Source: Clostridia bacterium | GTDB taxonomy: Bacteria; Bacillota; Clostridia; Lachnospirales; Lachnospiraceae | Direction of reading: 5' to 3' | Assembly (NCBI GenBank): GCA_910575725.1 | Contig: CAJTFE010000022.1 | Coordinates: 1-64,000 of the forward strand | Length of the DNA stretch: 64,000 nucleotides | In this document: one piece after another, positions 44,101 to 52,007 of the stretch | How the letters are laid out: each line of letters starts with the position of its first letter | Position numbering within the stretch: position 1 is the stretch's first letter | Notes under the pieces: generated by a model | The model's database searches: none | Told to the model about the DNA's origin: nothing | What the model saw: only the letters and a program-made list of their open reading frames with translations | Translations under genes and position numbers: made by a program

Positions 44101-44979
44101 ATGAAGCGGTTTGTAAGTATCATGGTAATTATCACCTTACTGCTTTCCGGTTGTTCGCAAAAAAAGGAAGTAGAGATGAAGGAAGAGAGCTACACCACAG
44201 ATGGAGGGGAACAGGGGTGGATGTACCTGCCGGACGCCGCCATAGATAATCCGGAGGAAAAACGTCCCTTGGTTCTTGTAACCTGCGCTTTTAGAAGTCA
44301 TCCGGAGGAAAAGCTTCAGCAGTCCGGATGGATAAAACAAGCCCAGGAGGCAGGCCTGCTTCTTCTGGTTCCAAAGTATAAAACTACGGAAAGCTACAGC
44401 CAGACAGAACGTGTGATGGAGATTTTGAATTATGCTATCGAGCATTATCCGGTAGACACCACCCGTATCTATGCTTCGGGCTTTTCCAATGGAGGAGGGG
44501 TGGTAGGAGCGCTGACGAATGACTACCCGGGAATCTTTGCCGGAATCTCCTTTATGAGCTGGATGATGCCGATCAAGCATTTGAGCTCCCCCTATGAAAT
44601 GCCTTTCCAGATCATACAGGGAAGTGAAGATTTGACACTGGAAATGGACTCTGGCTCCATGCGTGTCATTGACGATGAAGTGTGGGGAATTGAGTCCTTA
44701 ATGAGATTTAACGGACTTCTGGAATCCGGAGAGGCCAAGGACTTTGATAAGACAGAATATTGGGGCTATGAACCGGATGAGGTGGAGACATCCGTTATCG
44801 AGGAAATCACCTGGACGTTCAGCAACTATTATAAGGAAGGCCATACGGCACCCCTTGGCCAGCTGGTGCTGATAGAGGGAGGAAAGCATGAACTGACAGA
44901 ACAGAAGGCATTTGTAGCCTGGGACTTCCTGCGGCATTACGCCAGAGGAGAAAATGGAGCCTTGATAGAGGTAGAATAG
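44101..44979 (+). CDS. Alpha/beta-hydrolase esterase lipoprotein
   Basis: A 292-residue lipoprotein (lipobox LLSGC at about residue 14-18) with an alpha/beta-hydrolase core. The nucleophile elbow GFSNGG (near residue 127) is preceded by PLVLVTCAFRSHPEE as the oxyanion region; a late GGKHELT could supply the catalytic His. It resembles feruloyl-esterase/PHB-depolymerase-like secreted esterases. The substrate is unknown. The gene begins about 50 bp after the sigma-like gene and ends at a strong terminator. Confidence 0.8.
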   Translation: MKRFVSIMVIITLLLSGCSQKKEVEMKEESYTTDGGEQGWMYLPDAAIDNPEEKRPLVLVTCAFRSHPEEKLQQSGWIKQAQEAGLLLLVPKYKTTESYSQTERVMEILNYAIEHYPVDTTRIYASGFSNGGGVVGALTNDYPGIFAGISFMSWMMPIKHLSSPYEMPFQIIQGSEDLTLEMDSGSMRVIDDEVWGIESLMRFNGLLESGEAKDFDKTEYWGYEPDEVETSVIEEITWTFSNYYKEGHTAPLGQLVLIEGGKHELTEQKAFVAWDFLRHYARGENGALIEVE

Positions 44980-44982
44980 AAC

Positions 44983-45029
44983 AAAAAGATATCCCGGCAG
45001 TCCTTACGGATTGCCGGGATATCTTTTTT
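44983..45029. terminator. Strong bidirectional terminator
   Basis: AAAAAGATATCCCGGCA pairs perfectly with TGCCGGGATATCTTTTT, with A- and T-runs on both sides, between the convergent esterase and csp genes. Confidence 0.93.
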
Positions 45030-45034
45030 GACGT

Positions 45035-45241
45035 CTACGCAACAACAACTACATTGGTTGCCTGAGGTCCGCGATTCCCCTCGGTGATATCGAAGGTTAC
45101 GGACTGTCCTTCTTCCAGTGTTTTGAATCCTTCGGCAACAATACCGGAGAAATGTACGAATACGTCCTCGCCAGTTTCGGAATTGGTAATGAAACCATAT
45201 CCCTTTGTGCCGTTGAACCATTTTACTGTACCTTTGTTCAT
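45035..45241 (-). CDS. csp: Cold-shock protein
   Basis: A 68-residue single-domain CspA-family RNA chaperone with RNP1 KGYGFI (near 13-18) and RNP2 VFVHF (near 27-31). It melts RNA structure at low temperature and assists transcription and translation. It is preceded by a strong AGGAGGTAAC site and a long, structured 5' leader driven by a near-consensus promoter, the usual layout for cold-inducible csp genes. Confidence 0.97.
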   Translation of the reverse strand: MNKGTVKWFNGTKGYGFITNSETGEDVFVHFSGIVAEGFKTLEEGQSVTFDITEGNRGPQATNVVVVA

Positions 45242-45384
45242 TAAAAGTTACCTCCTAACTTAAGTACTATTCCGCATATCTTCTCCGAGATAAAAAAAAC
45301 ATGTTCTGTAAGCATCATGCATAGAATGATGACCTACAAAACATGTGAATCAAATTCATCAAAAATATACTTCAATGCACCTTC
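45242..45384 (-). promoter_or_regulatory. Long structured csp leader
   Basis: About 135 nt lie between the promoter and ATG on the minus strand. The segment 45299-45346 folds on itself: ACATGTT pairs with AACATGT and, inside, ATCAT with ATGAT around a GCATAGA loop. Long leaders of this kind act as temperature-responsive elements in known csp mRNAs. Here that role is inference. Confidence 0.6.
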
Positions 45385-45413
45385 ATATTAGCCTATCCTA
45401 AGCTAAATGTCAA
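45385..45413 (-). promoter_or_regulatory. csp promoter
   Basis: On the minus strand: TTGACA (45408-45413), a 17-bp spacer and TAATAT (45385-45390). Perfect -35 box and correct spacing. Confidence 0.85.
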
Positions 45414-45532
45414 GCATAAATAATGGAATTTTGTGGGAAAATGTTGCAAAATTCGTTTTTTTGAGAGAGCTCTGTGTGTATAGAAGGGGAGCTTTCCAAT
45501 GTTCTTTTGTTTGTTTTTATGGCTAACCTGTT

Positions 45533-46489
45533 TTAGGAAAACCACATTTTTTGAATGGCGTTTAATACTTTTATGGCATTTACGGTCATATCCTCTGTCA
45601 TAAGAGGGCTTTCGGTCAATCCCTTCCGGATACATTGCTCCACATGAAGAACTTCATACATGAGTTCGTGTTCGCAGGGGTATTCAAGAATTACAGGCTC
45701 CTGCCCGGGATAGTGCAGAATGGCTTTACGCGCTTTCCAGTAGTCCGGGATTTCGATATAGCCGTTTTCTCCATATAGATAACCTGTGTGGGCGGTGGTT
45801 ACGGCAGTGCTTGTTTTGTTTGTGAAGAGAAGGCCGTTTTCCATCAGCAGGGAGAGGGAGAATTGATTTTCTACACGGGCCTGGCTTTTGGTGCACAGTC
45901 CGCTCCAGTCCGTAACCCTGCAGTCGAAAAGATACTGCATAAGCTGAAGGCTGTAAATAGCGTTCCCGTAGAGGGGGCCGCCGCCCTTTTCCGCATCAAA
46001 AAACCAGGTATTGTAGCCTGGGTCGAAGGAACTGGAGAAGTCAGCCATCCTAATGGCCCCGAAAGAGCCGGACCGGATCAGTTCTTTTAATTCCTGCACA
46101 ACGGGAAGGAAGAGAACCTTCTGAGCCTCCATAATAAAAAGGCCTTTTTCCCTTGCAAGGGCGAACAGCTCCCGGGATTCCTGGACGCTTAAGGTAAAGG
46201 GCTTCTCACAGAGTACATGCTTTCCCTGTTCCAGGGCCATCTTTGCATAGCGGTAGTGTGCGCTATTGATCATGGCTACATATGCCGCATCAATTTCATT
46301 GGAACGCAGAAGCTCCTCATAGCTTCCATAGGCTTTTGGGACATTCCAGAGAGCTGCCTTTTCCTGGGCTTTTTCAAGATTTCTGGATGCCAGCGCAGAA
46401 GCCTCGCAGCTTTTTGCGGCTCGTACGCCCTTGATAAAGCGTGGGGCGATGGAGGAGGTGCTTAGGATTCCGAAGCGTAGTTTTTTCAT
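45533..46489 (-). CDS. Gfo/Idh/MocA-family oxidoreductase
   Basis: A 318-residue NAD(P)-dependent dehydrogenase. The Rossmann N-terminus begins FGILSTSSIAPRFIKGV, followed by the family signature HVLCEKPFTLS containing the catalytic-type Lys, and a C-terminal alpha/beta domain with GGGPLYGNAIYSLQLM. The substrate is a sugar or cyclitol that cannot be specified. The start at ATG 46489 is supported by AGGAGAG; the longer frame from 46528 would overlap the murF stop. A dispersed repeat lies between the two genes. Confidence 0.9.
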   Translation of the reverse strand: MKKLRFGILSTSSIAPRFIKGVRAAKSCEASALASRNLEKAQEKAALWNVPKAYGSYEELLRSNEIDAAYVAMINSAHYRYAKMALEQGKHVLCEKPFTLSVQESRELFALAREKGLFIMEAQKVLFLPVVQELKELIRSGSFGAIRMADFSSSFDPGYNTWFFDAEKGGGPLYGNAIYSLQLMQYLFDCRVTDWSGLCTKSQARVENQFSLSLLMENGLLFTNKTSTAVTTAHTGYLYGENGYIEIPDYWKARKAILHYPGQEPVILEYPCEHELMYEVLHVEQCIRKGLTESPLMTEDMTVNAIKVLNAIQKMWFS

Positions 46490-46505
46490 GGCATTTCTCT
46501 CCTGG

Positions 46506-46544
46506 TTAAAGTCGTTGCGTGACAGCACTAAAGGGTAAAGCCGC
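46506..46544 (-). repeat. Dispersed repeat at the murF 3' end
   Basis: On the minus strand GGCTTTACCCTTTAGTGCTG and the following TCACGCAACGACTTTAA match the rapZ intergenic copy at 11508-11544 (CGACTTTACCCTTTAGTGCTGT.. GCAGCGACTTTAA) with few differences. It supplies the last codons and the TAG stop of murF and the small hairpin after it. Confidence 0.7.
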
Positions 46545-47913
46545 TGGCATTTTTTAAATAATCTACAATCTCCCCAAACTCCATAAAATGTGAAGCTTTC
46601 ACCAGGATTGAATCTCCTTTGGAAAGAAGAAGCGGCAAAGCGGCAAGCAGCTCTTCTTTGGAGCCAAAATGCCGGAAGGTGAGTGAGGGGTTTTTGGCCT
46701 CGATGCCCCGGGCGGTTTCCCTTGAGAGCTCTCCTACAAGAAAGACAGCGTCTATGCCGGCATCGGCTGCATGGCAGCCTACATTGTAATGAAGCAGCTT
46801 TTCATGCTCCCCAAGCTCGCCCATATCTCCCAGAATGGCGACCTTTCGTCCCAGAGCGAAGCTCAGAACATCCAGGGAAGCGCACATGGAGACGGGGTTG
46901 GCGTTGTAGCAGTCGTCCAGAATCGTCCATTTTTCCGTGTGAATCAGATTATTTCGTCCGCTGACAGGAGTGAGGCCTTCTATACCGGCCTTGATTTGCT
47001 CCGGGGTCAGATTCAGGGCCAGCCCCACGGCAGTTCCGGCCAGAGCGTTGTAGACCATATGGCGGCCTGGAATGGGGATATGAGCCGTAAAGCTTCCTGC
47101 TTTGGTTACAAAGGTACAGTGCGTGCCGTCAAGGCCCAGGTTTTCAATCTGCTCCGCATAGAGATCGTTAGAGGGATCCAGGCCGAAAAAGCAGGGCGTT
47201 GGGGTGCGGCTTTCCCGAAGGGTGATCAGCTTGTCGTCGTCGCCGTTTAAGATAACCTGTGCGCCGGGCTGGGCCTCTTGGAACATTTCTGTCTTGGCCT
47301 TTAAGATGCCGTCCCGATCTTTTAGATTTTCCAGATGGCAGAGGCCGATGTTGGTGATTACACAGAGATTGGGCTTTGCCATACGGCTTAAACGGGTCAT
47401 TTCCCCAAAGTCACTGATGCCCATTTCCAGAACAGCGGCCTCATGCTCCTCACGGATACGGAAGATCGTCAGGGGAAGGCCGATTTCGTTGTTGAAATTA
47501 CCTTCGGTCTTTAAGACGTTATATTTCTGCCCCAGTACGGCGGCGATCATTTCCTTGGTGCTGGTTTTGCCCACACTGCCGGTGATTCCCACAATGGGAA
47601 TGGACAAGGTGCTGCGGTAGTATTCTGCCAGACTTTTCAAGGCTTCCAGGCAGGAATCTGCCAGAATGCAGGGGCCGGCCGGATGCTCGGGGACATGCTC
47701 ACAGAGGACGCAGGCCGCGCCCTTTGCAAAGACTGAGGGGATGAAGCTGTGGCCGTCTACACGCTCGCCCTTGATGGCAGCAAAAAGATACCCTGGCTCA
47801 ACCTTCCGGCTGTCGATGACAACACCGGATACCTCCAGGCTCTTTTTTGATTCCTCTCCTATATAGGTTCCTTTGCAGGCACGAGCGATTTGGTTTAATG
47901 ACATTTCTTTCAT
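46528..47913 (-). CDS. murF: UDP-MurNAc-tripeptide--D-Ala-D-Ala ligase
   Basis: MurF adds D-Ala-D-Ala to the tripeptide precursor in the last cytosolic step of the peptidoglycan unit. The 461-residue protein has the N-terminal substrate domain (VVIDSRKVEPGYLFAAIKGERVDGH), ATP-binding GITGSVGKTSTKEM (about 110-123), the central ITNIGLCHLENLKDRDGI and the C-terminal LDDCYNANPVSM. The last six codons (ASGFTL) lie within a dispersed repeat, so the tail is not conserved protein. ddl lies upstream on the same strand, so the enzyme making D-Ala-D-Ala and the one using it are neighbours. Confidence 0.96.
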   Translation of the reverse strand: MKEMSLNQIARACKGTYIGEESKKSLEVSGVVIDSRKVEPGYLFAAIKGERVDGHSFIPSVFAKGAACVLCEHVPEHPAGPCILADSCLEALKSLAEYYRSTLSIPIVGITGSVGKTSTKEMIAAVLGQKYNVLKTEGNFNNEIGLPLTIFRIREEHEAAVLEMGISDFGEMTRLSRMAKPNLCVITNIGLCHLENLKDRDGILKAKTEMFQEAQPGAQVILNGDDDKLITLRESRTPTPCFFGLDPSNDLYAEQIENLGLDGTHCTFVTKAGSFTAHIPIPGRHMVYNALAGTAVGLALNLTPEQIKAGIEGLTPVSGRNNLIHTEKWTILDDCYNANPVSMCASLDVLSFALGRKVAILGDMGELGEHEKLLHYNVGCHAADAGIDAVFLVGELSRETARGIEAKNPSLTFRHFGSKEELLAALPLLLSKGDSILVKASHFMEFGEIVDYLKNASGFTL

Positions 47914-48051
47914 AATAGCAGTTCCTATTCCGTTGAGGTTAAAATAAGATTTACTTTACCGTCACAACTAAATTCATAAACAGAAAATCCGGTATCTGAG
48001 AAGTGTAGCATTGGGAGCGGTTTTGCATAATGGTTTTGTCAAAGATACAGA

Positions 48052-49104
48052 TTATGCCTGCCGATACCGGGCAAGGGAGACTTCAATCAGTTTCTCGCAG
48101 AGCTCTTCAAAGGACATCCCTACAGCCGCAGCCTCCTGCGGAAGCAGGCTGGTGGGGGTCATGCCCGGCAGAGTGTTGGCTTCCAGGCAGTAAAAAGAGT
48201 CATCGGACGCATCCATCATAAAATCAATCCGGGCATAGGAGCTGAGCTTTAAGGCTTCAAATACCTGCTCTGCATAGCCCTGCAGCTGAGCGGTCAGTTC
48301 GCTGCTTAAGTCCGCCGGGCAGGTTTCCACGGTGCTTCCGGGCTGATATTTGTTCTTATAGTCATAGTAGCCCTGCAAGGGAGCAATCTCAATAACAGGA
48401 AGAGCCTTTCCGTCAATCACGCCCACGGAGAATTCCCGTCCGGAGATAAACTGCTCCACAATGACATCCTCCCCGAAGGTATAGGCTTTTGTAAGCACGT
48501 CTGGCAGATCCTCCGGACGCTCTACCCGGTAAGTGCCCACACTGGATCCGCCGCAGACAGTCTTTACCATGCAGGGATAGGGAACGGAAGCAGGATCCGC
48601 CTGCTGGCCGTTTTTCAAGGTGATGCCTGCGGGGGTGGGAATTTTGGCCTGCCGGAACAATTGCTTGGACAGGCCCTTATCCATGGCAAGCGCACTGCTT
48701 AGATATCCCGTTCCGGTATAGGGAATGCCCATCAGATCAAAGGCGGCCTGGATGCGGCCGTCCTCTCCGTTTGCTCCGTGAAGTCCCAGGAATACAATGT
48801 CAGCCAGTTCGCAGAGAGCCAGCACATTGGGGCCGAACATGCTTCTGCCGCCGTCCTTGCGCTGCTCTTTCAGACGAGAGAGATCCGGGTGGGATTCGGA
48901 AACGGCCCGGATATCCTTTGCCCAGTCAATGTCTTTTTCAAAAAGCCCTTTTGTCACAGGCTCATTGAATTCCAGGCCCAGATACACATCCAGAAGGATG
49001 GCCTGGTGGCCTCTTGCCTTCAAGGCATAGTAAATCTTGCTGCCGGAGCTTAGGGATACATCCCGTTCGGTACTGGTGCCTCCGGCCAAAACGACGATTT
49101 TCAT
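48052..49104 (-). CDS. ddl: D-alanine--D-alanine ligase
   Basis: Ddl joins two D-alanines with ATP for peptidoglycan. The 350-residue ATP-grasp protein shows GGTSTERDVSLSSG at the N-terminus, LHGANGEDGRIQ, GSSVGTYRV and the C-terminal EANTLPGMTPTSLLPQEA. An insertion near 55-95 makes it slightly longer than E. coli DdlB. The motif MTPTSLLP at the position of the usual SLxP is consistent with D-Ala rather than D-Lac specificity, though this is tentative. The gap to murF is 138 bp without clear signals. Confidence 0.95.
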   Translation of the reverse strand: MKIVVLAGGTSTERDVSLSSGSKIYYALKARGHQAILLDVYLGLEFNEPVTKGLFEKDIDWAKDIRAVSESHPDLSRLKEQRKDGGRSMFGPNVLALCELADIVFLGLHGANGEDGRIQAAFDLMGIPYTGTGYLSSALAMDKGLSKQLFRQAKIPTPAGITLKNGQQADPASVPYPCMVKTVCGGSSVGTYRVERPEDLPDVLTKAYTFGEDVIVEQFISGREFSVGVIDGKALPVIEIAPLQGYYDYKNKYQPGSTVETCPADLSSELTAQLQGYAEQVFEALKLSSYARIDFMMDASDDSFYCLEANTLPGMTPTSLLPQEAAAVGMSFEELCEKLIEVSLARYRQA

Positions 49105-49174
49105 ATATTTTCTCCTCGTATTCCAGTTTCACTACTTATAATATACAGATAACCGGCGAGCCGTGTACACAGAG

Positions 49175-49906
49175 CTATATCAGGCTCTTGTTCTTATCCA
49201 GCATCTCCTGTATCCGGTTCTGGGTATAGGAGCCCAGAAACTTTTTCTCCTCCTTTGTCAGCTCCCTGGGGAGAATGGGGGCGCCATACTCCAGAATCAC
49301 ATGACAGGGGCGGATAAAAGGAAGATGGTTTTCAAATATTTCTGCGGAATTGGTAATGGCCATAGGGATGATGGGGCATCCTGTCTTTTCCGCAATTTTC
49401 ATACTGCCTTCCTTAAAGGGAAGCATCTCGTCCGTGCGGTTCCTGGTTCCCTCTGGGAAGATGCAGATGGAAATTCCTCTTTTGATATATTCAATTCCCT
49501 GGAGGATGGTTTTTAATCCGGCCTTAATGTCCTTCCGATCCAGAAACAGGCAGTAGAGCGCTTTCATCCAGTCCCGGAGAAGCCAGTAGCGGAGCATCTC
49601 TACTTTGGCTACATAGCCTGTAAGCCCGGGGCATCGGGAGTAGGTAAGAAGGATATCAAAATAACTGCGGTGGTTTCCGATGTAGAGAACAGCCTGATCC
49701 TTGGGGACATTTTCCTCCCCGATGACCGTTAGGCGCACGCCGGTTACCTTGAGCATTAGCTTAAAGGCTGTCTGCACCATGTGCAGACAGCTATAGTCCT
49801 TTGCCTCTTGATTGAACTTTCCGATGACCCATTCGACCAGGAGAACGGGGATGCCCAGAAGCAGATAGAGAAATAACATCAGAACAATTATAATGAATCG
49901 TATCAT
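49175..49906 (-). CDS. plsC: 1-acyl-glycerol-3-phosphate acyltransferase
   Basis: A 243-residue PlsC-family membrane acyltransferase that turns lysophosphatidate into phosphatidate. An N-terminal membrane anchor (about 3-27) is followed by the catalytic NHRSYFD (NHx4D), the FPEGTRNR block and PIIPMAI. It begins 9 bp after malQ on the same strand and precedes ddl by 70 bp. Confidence 0.93.
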   Translation of the reverse strand: MIRFIIIVLMLFLYLLLGIPVLLVEWVIGKFNQEAKDYSCLHMVQTAFKLMLKVTGVRLTVIGEENVPKDQAVLYIGNHRSYFDILLTYSRCPGLTGYVAKVEMLRYWLLRDWMKALYCLFLDRKDIKAGLKTILQGIEYIKRGISICIFPEGTRNRTDEMLPFKEGSMKIAEKTGCPIIPMAITNSAEIFENHLPFIRPCHVILEYGAPILPRELTKEEKKFLGSYTQNRIQEMLDKNKSLI

Positions 49907-49915
49907 TCATGCCTC

Positions 49916-51436
49916 CTATCTGCCGAAGAGCTCCGTCATCTGCCGTAATCCGGAAGCCATGCCGGAATTCAAATCTTCCCTGCGATAACGCCATTCCCAA
50001 TTGCCAAGGGGCACGCCGGGGGTATTCATCCGGGCTTCGCTTCCAAGCTTCAGTACATCCTGGAGCGGGAAAATGGCGTAACGGGCAATGGTGCCCAGGC
50101 AGATACGGATAAAGTCCCAGCTGATGCTGGAGGCGTCCGTGTTCATATAACGGCGCACCTTATCCTTTGCATAGTCCGAAGTATTCTGATACCAGCCGGT
50201 GCTGGTGTCGTTATCGTGGGTGCCTGTGTAGCAGATACAGTTGCGTGTGTTCAATTGATGGGGCAGGAAGGTGCTCTCACCGCCCTCAAAGGCAAACTGC
50301 AGAATCCTCATGCCAGGGAAGCCTAAAGTATCACGAAGATGCTCAACCTCTGGGGTGATCAGCCCCAGATCCTCTGCGAAAATGGGAAGATCGTCTCCAA
50401 GTTCCTTTTGGACAGCCCGAAAAAGCGCCTCGCCCGGTCCCTTTTTCCAGGTGCCGTTGATGGCTGTTTCCTCCTTGGCGTCCACTTCCCAGTAGGATTC
50501 AAAGCCTCGGAAATGATCGATGCGCAGGTAGTCTACCTGGTCAATCTGATTGCGGATACGGGCAATCCACCACTGGTAGCCCTCCTTTTTGTGAGCGTCC
50601 CAGTCATAGAGGGGATTGTTCCACTTCTGGCCGGCAGCGCTGAAATAGTCGGGGGGAACGCCTGCCACGGAATCCGGATAGCCGTCCTCGTTGACCTGGA
50701 ACAGATGCCGGTTGGCCCATACATCGGCCCCGTCCGGGGACACAAAAATGGGAATATCGCCGATGATGGCAATGTTCTTTTCATTGGCATAGGTTTTCAG
50801 ATCATACCACTGTATATAGAATAAGTATTGTAAAAACTTTTGATAGGCAATACCCTTGGCCAGCTTCTTCTCCCACAGGGGCCGATCCTTGGCGGAAAGG
50901 CTGCGAAGCTCCTCGGGCCATTCTGTCCAGGGGGCTTCCTCCTGATCCTCTCGGATGGCCATAAACAGGCAGTAATCCGAAAGCCAGAAGGCATTGGCCT
51001 CACAGAAGGAATTGTATTCCTCAAGGAAGTTTTTATCTGCAGTATGGCGGAAGGCCTCGTATGCCTTCTTGTAAAGGCCGAACTTGTAGGCGCGCACCTT
51101 CTCATAATCTATCCGTGTTGCGTCGAAGCTGGGAATATCCTTCAGATCCTCCTCGGTCAGAAGCTCCTTTTCCTTCAAAAGCTCCGGGCTAATCAGCAGA
51201 GGCTCTCCGGCAAACACGGAATAGCCCTGGTAGGGGGAATTGCCGTAGGAGGTAATGGGAACCAGAGGGAGGATCTGCCAGAGATGCTGCCCAGAGGCTT
51301 CCAGAAAGTCAACAAATTCGTAGGCACCTTTTCCAAAATCCCCGATTCCGTAGGGGGACGGAAAGGAAGTGGGGTGCAGTAAAATGCCGCTGTACCTGTG
51401 ATTCACATGGTCATCGGCAGAGGTTTTAAAACGCAT
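49916..51436 (-). CDS. malQ: 4-alpha-glucanotransferase
   Basis: MalQ (GH77) transfers alpha-1,4-glucan segments between maltodextrins in the cytosol. The 506-residue length is typical. Seen are SGILLHPTSFPSPYGIGDFG, GNSPYQGYSVFAGEPLLIS, the nucleophile Asp region YLRIDHFRGFESYW, the acid/base FAEDLGLITPEV and YTGTHDNDTSTGW. The start at ATG 51436 follows AAAGGAGAAG; the longer frame from 51472 is rejected. It leads the malQ-plsC-ddl-murF run. Confidence 0.96.
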   Translation of the reverse strand: MRFKTSADDHVNHRYSGILLHPTSFPSPYGIGDFGKGAYEFVDFLEASGQHLWQILPLVPITSYGNSPYQGYSVFAGEPLLISPELLKEKELLTEEDLKDIPSFDATRIDYEKVRAYKFGLYKKAYEAFRHTADKNFLEEYNSFCEANAFWLSDYCLFMAIREDQEEAPWTEWPEELRSLSAKDRPLWEKKLAKGIAYQKFLQYLFYIQWYDLKTYANEKNIAIIGDIPIFVSPDGADVWANRHLFQVNEDGYPDSVAGVPPDYFSAAGQKWNNPLYDWDAHKKEGYQWWIARIRNQIDQVDYLRIDHFRGFESYWEVDAKEETAINGTWKKGPGEALFRAVQKELGDDLPIFAEDLGLITPEVEHLRDTLGFPGMRILQFAFEGGESTFLPHQLNTRNCICYTGTHDNDTSTGWYQNTSDYAKDKVRRYMNTDASSISWDFIRICLGTIARYAIFPLQDVLKLGSEARMNTPGVPLGNWEWRYRREDLNSGMASGLRQMTELFGR

Positions 51437-51576
51437 AGTACTTCTCCTTTCGCGGTACGGCGGATAGATCAAGCAGGCCGTAACCGGATTCTTCTTTTCC
51501 CATTATAATAAAGATAACATTAAAAAACAAGGATAATACAAGCTTTTTCCACGTAAATATAAGTGAGGTGATGAAT

Positions 51577-51978
51577 ATGTGGAAACGGATTCTTTTAATC
51601 GGCAGCATTCTGATTTTTCTTTCCGGGTGCAGCATTCAGACAAATGAACAGGAAAAGCTTAGGGATCTGGAATATACGATTGTGGAAGAGGGGAAGGCTC
51701 CGGAGGGATTGGAGGCGATTCTGGAAGAAAAACGGAAGGGGGAGTTCAAATTAACTTATGAGGAGGAGGGGCAGCTTTACCTGTGTATCGGCTATGGGGA
51801 GCAGAATACAAGCGGCTACAGCATTGCAGTCAACGAGCTGTATCTTTCGGAAAATGCCATTTATTTTGACACCAGCCTTATCGGCCCTAGCAAAGAAGAG
51901 CAGGTAGCGGAGGTATCAAGCTACCCCTGTCTGGTGGCGCGGACGGAATATGTGGATAAACCGGTGGTATTTCAGTAG
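51577..51978 (+). CDS. Small lipoprotein with PrcB-like C-terminal domain
   Basis: A 133-residue lipoprotein: signal MWKRILLIGSILIFLSGC with the lipidated Cys near residue 18, then a domain resembling PrcB_C (YLCIGYGEQNTSGYSI..CLVARTEYVDKPVVF). PrcB is a subunit of the dentilisin protease complex in Treponema, but the domain is widespread and its role here is unknown. The start is ATG 51577 with GAGGTG; ATG 51571 is also possible. It precedes the spore-type SPOCS gene by about 30 bp. Confidence 0.78.
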   Translation: MWKRILLIGSILIFLSGCSIQTNEQEKLRDLEYTIVEEGKAPEGLEAILEEKRKGEFKLTYEEEGQLYLCIGYGEQNTSGYSIAVNELYLSENAIYFDTSLIGPSKEEQVAEVSSYPCLVARTEYVDKPVVFQ

Positions 51979-52007
51979 AGCTTTCTGCATAGATTGGTAG
52001 AAAAGAA

